Part shown: positions 35,426-47,212 of the stretch, one piece after another
Layout of the letters: each line of letters begins with the position of its first letter
Numbering within the stretch: position 1 is the first letter of the stretch
NCBI GenBank assembly: GCA_004009845.1
Contig: RMBW01000100.1
Coordinates: forward strand, 1-64,000
From: Davidsoniella eucalypti
Lineage: Eukaryota; Ascomycota; Sordariomycetes; Microascales; Ceratocystidaceae
Length of the DNA stretch: 64,000 nucleotides
Reading direction: 5' to 3'
Position numbers and translations under genes: made by a program
The notes under the pieces: generated by a model
What the model was told of the DNA's origin: nothing
The model's input: the letters and a program-made list of their open reading frames with translations, nothing else
The model's database searches: none

Positions 35426-36700
35426 TTACTGCCCTTTGGCGAATGTATTTGCAACAATTAGAGGGAAACATGCAGTAGCTTCGAGATAGACCTGCGCGAT
35501 GTAATATTAGTGGTCACATCTTAGCTGATATGAGTGCCTTTTGAGTGTTGCTTCGAGCTTACCTTGACTGCATCGGCGCCCACTTTGATCTTACCCCAGG
35601 ACACGGCTTCATCTGGCCGGGCACCGGCATCGCTGCCGTCGAATTCCTGAGCTGTATTGATATAGACGGCAGACTCGGCGCCATTGCGCATGAGGCAAGC
35701 GCTGGTGAGTGTGTTGATTAGCTTGGCAACTCCACCGTATATACAAGAGAAGATGATTGCTTACTTGGCGATATGATGCTTGACGATGCCTCCACCGAGG
35801 ATGATCATACCAGCACGCTTTGCGCGAACGGACATGGTGTTTATTTTACGGATGTCTTCAACAATATCTACCTTGAGCTGGAGCGGCGACGCCTTGAAGG
35901 TGTGGAAGTATAGCATGTCGCCGAGACTACCGTCGGTCAAGGCTGGGCAAAAAACAGGAATGTCGTTCTTCCATGCCCAATAGTAGACGGAGCTCTCGTC
36001 GTTGATCTCCTTGCCTAGGCGATGGATAATCTTGCTAGGCGTCCAGTTTATTTCGTTGTCAGTGCTCTTGCTGGCCTCTTGTTCCTCTAGCATCTTATCT
36101 AGAATGGGCACGATCCAATCCTCAAAAGAACAGTAGTTGGCGTTAGGCACAATGAGATTGCCGATGCGGTTCAAGCCCTTCTTGCGCAGAGTGGCGCCAT
36201 CGTGCGAAAAGGAGCCCATGTAGGTGTCTCCTAGGCATTTGATGAAGTCTTCCTCAATGCCGCCGGCAGTGGTCACGATGGCACTGACATGTTTGTGCTC
36301 GACAAGCCAGCGCAAGACGCCACGCAGACCGGACGAGATGAGGTTGGAGGTATAGCCCAGGAAGATGGTTGTCTTGTCGCCAGTCTCGGGATCGCGCCAT
36401 GTTCTCTAGAACGGTGGTGACTAGTTAGTTAGTGTGTCATGTACGAGTGACCATTGTAGGAGAGGGGCGCGTGTTCCCTACCATGCCTTCGATGATGCGG
36501 ACAGCCTCAGCAATGGATGAGGCTTGGAAGCCCATGTGCGTCATTCCCTTGAGTAGATCTTCGGCTGTGATGGGTCCCTTGAGCTTGTTGAAGTCTAGCT
36601 CTTCAACCTTTTGCGCATCGGCCGGCATCTCGTCGGACTTGACAAGCACAGCGGCAGCAGCGCCACTAGGACGGTCTTCGTGCGACTGTTGACCTGACAT
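35426..36700 (-). CDS. DYS1: deoxyhypusine synthase
   Basis: Transfers the butylamine part of spermidine to a lysine of eIF5A, first step of hypusine formation, using NAD. Exons 36700-36482, 36405-35765, 35701-35563, 35491-35426 give 354 aa (human about 369). Start is the ATG of MSGQQSHEDRP; the preceding in-frame GTG is not used. Conserved blocks: IFLGYTSNLISSGLRGVLR, VTTAGGIEEDFIKCL, GNLIVPNANYC, PALTDGSLGDMLYFH, GMIILGGGIVKHHIANACLMRNGA, YINTAQEFDGSDAGARPDEAVSWGK. The catalytic lysine is in SWGK, about residue 324. The donor of intron 1 is GTAGGG, weaker than the others nearby. The gene is only 300 bp from the CWC27 start, on the same strand, and divergent from SNT1. Confidence 0.95.
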
Positions 36701-38547
36701 GTTCACGGTGGCTTTTAAGAACTAAAAGACGGGGGAAACAGGCTGAATATTCGGCAGTGCGCTCCAAAATTCTCCAAAGACAATATCTTGGGCGGTCCTT
36801 TAAATGGTCAAGTGGGATAGTGGGATGATAGTGCGCAACGGAGGCCAAAATATTGCCCCTCTAAATCAGAAATAGATAGTCACGGCCCAGGAAATGATGT
36901 CTAGTGACAATGAGATACTGTAATTGATATCTAAATTCACAGCTACATGTATTTGAATTGCGTTCTAAGAATATTGGCTTTGTTTGTAGGATTTTGTCAC
37001 CATATGTCTAGATCTTTCAAAGTCGATGCTTATAAATTCGCCAATTTTTGAAGAAAACTCTGATTCATGTGTATAACCCTAAGATACGTACAAAATCGAA
37101 TTCAATGTTTAACCCTAGAGGTCAACAATCATCAATACTAATTTACTTGTGAGACGTGATCCACAGACGTAAAATGATAAATAAATAAATATGATAGTGG
37201 CACATATTAGACAGTGTTCATGTTTATAATGCACAGTATAACTGCCGGAAGACTGCTTTAGGCGTGAAAATTGTCTTGTAATATCAAGGATCTGATTGAC
37301 AAGCAAGTTTGTACATACATATGTATAGTCTTGTACATGTAGGTTTTGTGTTTGGGGTCTGGACAGGGCTGGCCGGCACTGAGTAGATGGTAAGAGTTTA
37401 TACAACTATACAACTATGTACATACATGTATACTTATACAGATGTACATGTATAGCTGAATGTACAGTGGAAAACTGCCTGGGCCCTGGCGCCACGCGAC
37501 GGAAAATGTGGTGCGTGCGGCGTCACAAGTTCAACAAAGGACGGAACTGTACTATATTCAGAATCATTCAGAACCGCATTCGAGAAGTTGCTAATATTGT
37601 GGCAAGCCCAAAGAGGGAGCAAGGGGCCGCCTGCGCACGGCTAAATTAGTGACAATTTAGTGCCAAAGACCTTGAATCCAAAGTCGCGCCTCCTGGCAAA
37701 AAAAAGTATGAAGATAAAAGCGAAAACAAGATAAAAGCCGATAATTAAAAAGCAAAGAACTAACCAGGGTCGTTTTTTGTTTCTACAGCGTAGATAAACA
37801 TGCCATAGTTTCATCTGGTGGTTTAGGTGCTCAGATTGATTGACGGGGGTTTTTCTCCACCTAAGCCCGCCTGGAATGAATTCCAACCATGCACTAAAAG
37901 CAGCTAAAGAACTAAACCTTTACTGCCATTCATCTATTCGAATTTCTTCCCTACCACCATTTTCGCGCCCGGCATCGATTTCTTGTCCTTTTTTTTTAAT
38001 ACATATTTTGTATAGTTTTCATTCAGCCTTGGGAAATCGACATATCTGCATCTCAGTTTTGCTACCGCCGTTGCTTTTTGTTTGATTTCGATCCGAGTTC
38101 GCCTTCTTCCAGTATTAGTATTTGTTATAGCGCCTGGGGCTTCTTCCCGTCTTTTTGCTTACTGTGTGGCTCGCTTTCACAGCCGTCCTTTTGCTGCTCG
38201 GTATCTTTATTGCTTTTTAGTGGCTGCTGATTTTCCGTGTCCTATCACGATTCGCCGTCTTACGTTCGCTTTGATCCACCGGCTGTTTATTGAGCATCTC
38301 AAGTCACGTCTCGTCCTGCTGTGGCACGTCTATTTTCTATGCTATAGACTGCACCAGACCTTGCAGCATCCCGCCTATCATCGTGATTATCATCGAGTCC
38401 GCCTCTATCTGGCTACTGTACGGCTATCGTTACTCTTGTACTATCAGTCTCTATCTGTGTGCCCTCTGCTCATATCTTGAGCGCCTGCTAGCTCTCTACC
38501 TCGCTCTTCTGCGCCGCCGGGCTGGCTCATCAGCCCTGTAGCCAGCC
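36701..38547. other. divergent intergenic DYS1 / SNT1
   Basis: Promoter region for both genes. AT-rich to about 37.4 kb, then T/C-rich from 37.9 to 38.5 kb, likely the SNT1 leader. G5T5 at 37845-37854. No gene seen. Confidence 0.5.
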
Positions 38548-41500
38548 ATGTACGTCTACTGTTAATCAACAACACCATTGCTCCCTTACTCGCCATCTTC
38601 TAGCCTTATCCTCTCGCCCACCCACATAAACCCACTATCTGTCTGTCTGTCTGCCTCTATATGATCACGGCGACCTCCAATTGCCATAAACAGTTCCTTG
38701 CTTATAATATGCGGCTTCTTGCATATGCTGGCTGGCTGGCTGCTTCTGTTGTGCTTCTCTAAAACCAAATCCGCACCAACGCCGAGAAAAAATACCGTCT
38801 TTTGTTACCCTTTTAAGCGCGTTGGCTGCTTGGTACTTTGATTGTATGCTTTCCTGCAGTAGCATAGTTGATCTGCTGTTTTCCCTTTGGCTTAGCCGGT
38901 ACTTTTTCTACCAAGTGTCTCTACAAAGTTCTAGTGGACAGCAACTCATACTGCAAGATTGCTGCACTTTTGGATGTCTTCATTCATAAATATACCCCGG
39001 CTTACTCGATTGCTTCCCACATCAGTCGTTTCTCTCTCTAAATACAACTGACCTTTTTCTCCCTTAACCACTCTTCTAGGTCATCACGATACCCCCGCTT
39101 CGACGGCGGCGACTCGCGACGCTCGAGATCTCGTTCGCCTGATCGCTTCGACCGCGTATCTCAGTATAACAACAACGAAGACCGCCGACGCCCTTCTGCT
39201 GCTGATTCCCGAGCGAACGGCCCATCCTTTCCTTCTATGCGCCCAGATTTAGTGCGAGATGCGCCTCGCGGGCCCAAAGCGCCGCAAGCTTCTGATACTT
39301 TGCCTAATGCGCCTCGGGGAGGCTATAACGGAGACTTTTCCCGTGGACGCGGTAGAGCAAGAGGTCGTGGCTGGGCTCGTGACGATAGCAGAGAACGAGG
39401 CCGCGATCTCGACTTTATGCGCGCCGATCGACAAGACCGACCAGATCGGCCTTACCGCGAAGAACGTAGCCGTGATAGGGAAAGAGACCGGATGGATCGA
39501 GACCGGGAATGGCGTGAACCGCACGATCGTGATTTCCGGGGAACAAGACGTCAATCGCCGCCAATCAGAGGCCGCTCGCCACCCACTCGAGGAGGCTTCC
39601 ACGACCGCGATAGCCAGCTTAGCGTGAATGCCGAACGCGCCCGAGGCTCTCGAGATACCGGGCCGCCATCTGCTGGCTCTGCCACGTCAGACACTCCATT
39701 CGGAAGCGGCTCGTCGTATCAATCACAGCGTGGTGGCTTCAGCAACCGTGGAGGCCGTGGCGGTCGTGGCCGTGGAGATTGGGATAACCGGAACCGTGGC
39801 CGGGGATTTTATGACGATCACCGCTTCAACGCCCGTAGTAGATCCCAAGAAGGCCGCTGGAACGCCAATAGAGACCGCGAACGTGACGAGCGTTTTGAAT
39901 TCCGCGACCGTGAAGATAGAGAATTCCGGGAGCGCGATATTGCACGACCACGTCTTGATCGCCCTCTGCCTTCCCACGACAACTCACCGGTGAACAATAA
40001 GGAGCCCGTGTCTCCGCCTCCTTTGACTCCCGTCGCTGGACTACCACAGTATGTTCCTCGGAACCGCTCATCGTTGCCCCATCCACCCAAAACCCTCCCA
40101 GAGAGGCCTGGGTCAGCTGGCCATGGAAGCGTGTCAGACATATCCATGGCAAGTGGTAGCCCTACTTTGCCCGTAGGCCCCAAGAACCAGCGCCCTTACA
40201 ACAGTGGCAACTACACGCCGGGTAAAAAGGTACCTGAGTCGCCAGGCTTACGACTTCCTCCAAGACCTTTCCCTGGCCAATATCCACCTGGCGATGACCG
40301 TCGTCCCCGAAGCAGTGATGCGAAGACGATACCTCTCCTTCCACCGAATGAGTTCATCCAGCGTTCAGCGATAAACACCGACACGAAGCCCTTAGCATCT
40401 GATGCTCCTCTGACATCTCCTACAACATATACACCAACCGGTACACGAAATTACAAGCCTTCTACTGCAACTTCCGCGACCGCACCACTGACTTCGACAA
40501 CGACATCATCAGTTACCGAAGAGCCTTCAAGATTTATACGCGCACCGGTTGTCCGATTTCAACTTCCGCCCACAGAGCCGCCACCACCACAGACCTCTGA
40601 GGTAGAGGCTGGCTCCATCGAAGACGAGGAGGACATGACCGAATCACTTGCCGAAGAAATAGCGAATGAAGAAGCAAGTCTGCGTGCTCAGGCTAGCCAA
40701 GGGTCACCCTGGGAAGTTGTTAGGCTCTTCTCTTATCTTAGCCACGAAGCGCTGACCGAGATCGTTACTTACGAACCCGACCTGCGTTATCTGCGGACGA
40801 CCATTCCCGAGGGAATACATGATAGCCAAGATGCCACTACAACTGAAAGTCAAACAAAAGATACATCTATCAAGCATGGTCCTTCGGCTATAGCTATTGA
40901 TAGTACCACCGACGACCAACCTGTGCAGGCACGATCTGAGACTAAATCCATAGAGGAGAAGAAGGACAGAACTCCACTTCCTGCGCCCAAGTCTTCTACC
41001 TCACAAGCTTCAGCCGATACGAAACCTAAAATTGAACCGTTTCCCACACCTACCACACAAACACCAAAACTTGACGATACGAAACCGACAACTCAAGCAC
41101 CCAAAACGCAGCCTGTTACTGACGACACTAAGAGTGAATCTACTCGGCCATCCATCAAACCAGTTGTTCAAGATCAGGCTAGCGTAGACTCCAGCGGAGA
41201 CGTTGAAATGACTGACGACACTACCGATACTGTTTTGCCAGCCGCAGTTTCCGCGAAGTCCGAATCAAGCGTTGCTATACCACTTACGGACTTCAAGGTG
41301 ACTGAGTCGCCGGCCCCGAAGCCTACTGTCACTCTAGTGCCTGCTTCTATCTCTGGATTGGCCCAAGAAAAGAAGGAGACGCCTGTACCGACACCTATCA
41401 TACCATCGGCTGCCCTCAATATAATGAACCGAAATGCAACATCAACCATGGAACCACACCCAGAAGCCCCTCCTGTTCCTGAAAGTTCACTCTTTGCTCC

Positions 41501-44500
41501 CACCAACATTGGAGCCACTAACTCGATGAGCGCAGAGTCGAAATTAACGCCACCAGCCGAACCGATAGACGAAACCGAGTCTGAAGGGGAGGTTGACGGC
41601 GGAATGGACATCGATGTCAATGTTGATGTTGGACCTGGGAGTGACCCATATAGTGTTGCCCCTCTGACCAAGTTGGGTATCAAAACTCCACCCCTCGAAA
41701 GTCTCCCAGACTTTGGCGTGGCAGTGCCTTGGTTTGAAGACGATATGGTGTTGGACTGCATTAAGAGTGAGCCCAAAGTTGACCAATTCGTCTTTGATCA
41801 TCTGTTTAAGAAGGACCATGATATTAACTCTGGCATGACCTCTAGCCAGGGAGACTTTAGAGAGAAGTTAGTCCAGTACTTTGACTTCACAAAGTCTGAA
41901 GATCCTGCTGCCATCCGTAGTCGGGCTAAGTTCTCGATCAACGGAGGGTTAGACGACAATGAAACATCGACGCCATCATCACGGAAGCCTGAAGGTCGCA
42001 CGCGTAGATTTGCGAGCGAGCGAGATCTTCAACGGATACTAGCGGCGTCGATCAAGGAGGACGAAGAACGCAAGGAGCGGGCAGAACAACTCAAGAAGGA
42101 CCAGTGTCGTAACGACGAAAAGGAGGCGGTTGTGCCTGACATGATCTGGGGCGGGGAACGCCGTAGCAATATGCGTTTCACAGACAACTCTGGCTTCATT
42201 CCTGTCCGCGATACGGTTACTGTCTGGCAGTGTCTGCCGCCCATTCCCAACTTCACCGACTCAGAGTCGGATCTCTTTGTCAAGGCGTATCTCGAGCGGC
42301 CTAAGCAATGGGGCATGATTGCTGACGACATTCCTAAGCGTGACTTCCGGGCGTGTATCCAATATTATTATATCAAGAAGCGTGAGCTCGACCTCAAGAC
42401 GAAGCTTAAGAAACAGCCTCGCCGGCGTAGAAAGGCAGTCAAGAAAGCCAAGACTGCGCCGTTACAGGAGGACCACGAACAAGAGGAGAACCATGATACC
42501 AACGAGAACGGCGAGAGAAGACGTCCCCGTCGTGCGGCAGCCCCTCACTTTGGCGAACAAGCCAAGCAGTCGGCTGAGGAGAAGGCCCGTGCCGAGAGTG
42601 TCGCGGCCGGCGAGAAGACCGAGGGTCGCCGTAAGCGCAAGACCGCCAAAGAGCGCGAAAAGGAAAAAGAAAAGGAGAAAGAAAAGGAGCGGGAAGCTAA
42701 GGCGGCTGTCAAGGCCGGTACCGCGACGCCCCAGCCTCAGCCATCGCCACAGTCGGAGTCCTTGAGCTCGACAGCGGCAGCAGATACTACGTTATCAGTT
42801 CCGTCTACTCCGGTGCCCGTTCCGATCATTGGCTCCAACGGGGCGCCATCCAAAGGCTCAAGTAAGGCGGCTCGTTCGCGCTCTAGCTCCCACGTGCACC
42901 ACACAGATAGTCGTCCCTCGGCCCCGGGCACTCCGCAGGCCCGCGGGATCACGATCGACCGGGAGACGCCAGCTCCGATGGTTCATACTCCTATTCCGCT
43001 CCCGATCATCCCCTCGCAGCAGACTGCGCCGCCTTCAGTGCCTGCGACACCTGTGCCAACGACCTCCATTACACCAGTACCCGTCCCATCTAGCAGTGTT
43101 CCTCTGCGGCCTACCTCTACGCCACCCGGCTTCTCCAGCTTTACCGCAGGAGCGGCCACCACTGCTTCCGCCGGCAGAGGAGGCTCTGGGAATGCCTCGG
43201 CATCAGCCACTGCGTTTGCCACGCCCACGGGCACACCACAGCCGCCTTCTGGGGCGGCAACAACGACAGGCCCAGGCCCAACCGCGAGTGAACGTCGCCA
43301 AGGCAACCAACCAAGTAGTTATTGGAGTGTGCCTGAGATCGAAGCTTTCCCCGGTATGTTGGCTCACTTTGGCACGGAATGGAGCGCTATTGCTGCCTAC
43401 ATGACGACAAAGACCACTATTATGGTCCGTAACATGTATACCCGCGAGAAGGGGAAATCCACCAAGGAGGACTGGCAGCGGATCGCCGAACATGCCGACA
43501 TGCAAAAGAAGCAAGGTAAGGCAAGACCCGACCCGCCAGCCATCCAGGCATCGACTCGGCGCGCTGGAGCGAGGGCCTCTATGGCGGGCAACGCCAACAG
43601 CAACGCGGGAAGCTCTGCTTCAGCAGCGGCTACGACTTCTGTAGCCGGCTCTGCTGCGGTGTCTCCGGCTGCTTCTGTGGCTCCAAGCATCGCAACGCCC
43701 AAGCCAGGCCACCTGGACCCTCCCACGGCTGCTCCGTCGCCGATGCCGTCGCCAATCAAGGAGACACCAAGCGTGGCGCAGGCCTACGGAGCTCCGACGG
43801 CCAGCCGGCCTATCGTCCCGGTACAGACGCCCATCCTGCCGCCAACAGTCATTTCTACGCCTACGCTGCAGACACACTCGCGCCACCACTCCAACTCGAC
43901 CATTGCAGACGTCGACTCGGTACGGCCGTCTCCAACGCTGGCACAGACTGGCATGTCTGCGGTCCCACCGCCGGTGGTTGTTTCGCCATTGCGGTCGTCA
44001 CGTGCCGTGTCACACATGCACATGGACCACGATCACCGAGAGCGCGAAGTGGCGTATACTATGGTTCAGCAGGCGTCTCAGCAGCAGCAGCAAGGGCAGC
44101 AGCAACAACAGAAGCTTCCACCTCACATCAGTGGCCAGCCAAAACCCCCCCTCCCGCACCAAAGCCAGGCTCAGGCTCAGGAACTGCCCCCCCAGCAACC
44201 GCCGCAGGCGCCACAGAGCCAATCTTTGTCCAACGTTGCCGATGTGCGTCCACCCCATGGCCCGCCGGCGCATATCATGCAGGCACCCGAGTCGGATATG
44301 CGGCGTGACAATGGAGGCCGCCCTGTGGAGCATCCCTCTGCCAGTAGCCGTATGCACATGAAGGTTGAGCCTGATAGCGGGCCGTCTAGTGCTAGTGGCA
44401 GTGGTAATAGTGGGTTCTCGCCATACCAGCAGCCACCTATACACTCTCATGCAGGTTCTCACGCGGTATCTCATGGGGCGTTGCCGCAGCATAAATCAGG

Positions 44501-46457
44501 CACTCACCCGGCATCATCTCTTCACGCGTCACAGCAGTTGCCCCAGCAAATGCCTGTGCAGCACCATTCTCGCCCGCCCCCTCAACAGCAGCAGCTCCAG
44601 CACCAGTATCATCAGAGCCAAGGTCAGAGCCAGAGTCAACATCATCAACAAGCTCCGTTGCCCCCAAAGCAGCAGCAACCCCCACCGCAACAGCAACAGC
44701 AGCAAGCTCCCCCTCCTCCTGCGCAGTCACTGCGTCTCGACGCGCCTCGCTCTGTTCTGGATCCCAGTCCCTACGCCCCGGCTCCCATCGCAGCCCATCA
44801 GCCGCAGATTCGCAGCATTCTGCACGACAACACGCGCACTCCGCCTCCGCAGGTCCATGCTCCTGCGCCTGTCGCTGCTCTTGGCACACCTTCTCTCGCT
44901 TCTGCTCGTCCGACGTCCGCCATGTCCCAGCGCCCCGATTCGTACGCCAGCTCACCTAGGCCGGCCGCGCCTGCGCCAGCGCCAGCCAAGAAGACGTCCA
45001 GTCTCATGTCGCTGCTGAACGACGACGGACCCTCGTCGCCACCCAAGCCATCAGCCGTTCCCGCTACTGTCAGCAATAGCAGCCTGCGTCCGCAGTCACA
45101 GAGCCCGGCCACTATGCAGGCCGTCCAGGGCCGGAGCAGCATGGCGCCTCCCGGGCCGGCATCGCACATGCAGTTACGTCGTGAGCCTGAACCATCTCCA
45201 TACTACTCTCACCCGTCGGCCCACTCCTCGGCGCTGCCACAGACCGCCATGGCTCCGCACAAGATGCCCTACTCGCCGCAAGCCCCCCAGCACTCTGTGG
45301 CTGCCCGTCAGCCCTCGGTTATCGACGCCGCTTCTGCTGCCGAATACTATAACAGAGGCTACCCTGCCCAGCCAGCCGCCGCACAGCAGCACATGCCACC
45401 GCCCTCTACCCAGCATAGTCAGCCGCCTCATCCGATGCAGCACCAGCCTCACCCGCATCAGCCACAGCCACCTCCACAGCAGCAGCAGCATCCGAGCCAA
45501 ATGTACCATCCACAGGGCCATTCACACTCTCACTCACACTCTCATTCGTCATCCTACGCTCAGTCCTACGCCCAGCAACAGCAGCAACAGCCGCCGCCGC
45601 CATCTCACTACACCCAGCCTAGTCATCCGTATGCCTCGTCCCAGCCGCCACCTTCTATTTCATATGGCCAGTCTCCGGCCCAGCAACAACCGCCGCCGGC
45701 CCAGCAAGGCTACGCTCCGTCCTACATGGCTCAGCAGTCTGCTGCTCCGCCCCAAGGTCATGGCTCGCCGCCGCCACAGTACGCAATGCACCCGCGCGGC
45801 CGCGAGGCCATGCCGCCACAGCAACAGCCCATCATTGCTTCACGTGATCCGCGCGACAGCTGGTCGACGCCTCAGAGCAGCCAGCAGCAGCCTCCGCCTC
45901 ACGTGGCCTATGGTAGATCTTCCGTAGCCCCGCCGCCGCAATCGCAGCCAGGTCCTTCGCCAGTCTCCGTTAGTCAATCAAAAAGCGCCTGGGCTGCCCA
46001 GCGTCACTGGAGCACTGCCGGATCACCAGAGCCCCAACAGCCATCGATGGCCTCTGGAGCACCTCCGCCGTCGGTCGGTGGTCCGCCTCCGCCATCCACT
46101 GCATACCGCGACGATCGCTATTCCAGCATGCCGCGTTATTCGACACCCGCTCCCGGTGGTCCACCACAGCAGCAGCAGCCGCAATCTGCCTACGGCCACC
46201 ATGGCGTTGGATATGGCGTGCCTCCGCCGCAAATGTCAAGGGACCCGCGTGACCGTGAGCCTCTTCCGCCCAGCAGAGCTTACCCGCCGACACCGAATGT
46301 TGGCTACGACTCTCGAGGTCCACCGCCGCCTCAAGGCCCGCCTAGTGCCGGTGGTTACGGAGACCGTGCTGCGTATGAACAGCATGCACGTGAACAGCAG
46401 GCCGCGGCAGCCCGCGCATACGACCAACGTGGCCCCCCTCGTGGATACAACGGATAG
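38548..46457 (+). CDS. SNT1: SANT-domain corepressor, Snt1/NCoR-like, 2459 aa
   Basis: Nuclear protein of the Set3-complex/NCoR-SMRT type, which recruits histone deacetylases. The long exon 39080-46457 is open from a splice acceptor; joined to AT at 38548-38549 across a 530-bp intron it gives ATG TCA TCA CGA, protein MSSRYPRFDGGD onward. A start at the first internal ATG (39237, 2406 aa) is the alternative. Layout: Arg/Asp/Gly-rich RS- and RGG-like region (1-270), Pro/Thr/Ser-rich region, the block EDDMVLDCIKSEPKVDQFVFDHLF, SANT1 (about 1059-1108, FTDSESDLFVKAYLERPKQWG...ACIQYYYIKKR), a Lys/Glu-rich charged stretch, SANT2 (about 1414-1461, YWSVPEIEAFPGMLAHFG), then about 1000 residues rich in Gln, Pro, Ala and His. 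Paired SANT domains spaced this way are the family hallmark. Confidence 0.85.
45519..45548 (+). repeat. His-Ser dipeptide repeat in SNT1
   Basis: CAY-TCN codons repeated five times, encoding alternating His and Ser, next to poly-Gln; the codons vary (TCA, TCT, TCG), so the repeat is kept at protein level more than as a DNA microsatellite. Confidence 0.7.
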
Positions 46458-47212
46458 TAGAGTTAGTGTTCATATCGACTCGGTGGGCTTTTCTGGTCGC
46501 TACTACTGGGACTAGACTTGCTTTGATCTTTTGGAACTCGTTTTGTTTTAGGTGGTTTATTGGTATAAATGCAGTTATTTTTCACATGATGATGAGAGAA
46601 ACAACACAAAAAATTATTTCATTTCTTGATACTTTAGTTTGTAAGGACTAAGATCAACATCTCTTCGTCTTTCTTTACTTCACTTATTCCTCTTTTTTTA
46701 TCTCCCTTTACAATATGCTTTTCTTAGTTTTAGGTTCTTGTGTTTTTCTCTTCTGGTTTTTTTTTTGGTCCCTGTAACAATTCGTGTTTCTAACCTTTTT
46801 TCATTTCTTAAATATTATTCTTTTTTTATTTTATGTCTTTGAATACAAAAAACCACTTCTAGATAAACTTGGTAAATATCATTAAAATTTTCGTGATGTT
46901 TGAAATATATATATATACATCATATATTGAATCTCTCCTTTTGTTCCCATCACTCATAGCAAAGAAATGCATATTTGTAAGATCGATACGTCAAAAAACC
47001 ATGAAATTAAAACTAAAAATCAAGAGAATAAAAAAGTACTTCTTCGTTGACCAAATCTCCTCTTTCCTATTAACTTCTTGCTCTCCTTAGCTTCTAATAA
47101 TAATAAAAAAACAGAACAAATCAAAGAAAACTATTTCCCCTATCATGATAGCCATTGACTTTGTCTACAATGATAGCCAATACTCAAATACAGATACTCT
47201 ATCTTCATCTCT
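46458..47212. other. convergent intergenic SNT1 / NIC96
   Basis: T-rich 3' flanks of both genes, with an (AT)n stretch near 46907-46925. No gene seen. Confidence 0.6.

Noticed and set aside
42319..42765. Basic plus-strand ORF inside SNT1
   Set aside because: Alternate frame of the Lys/Glu-rich segment between the SANT domains; Arg-rich by frame shift.
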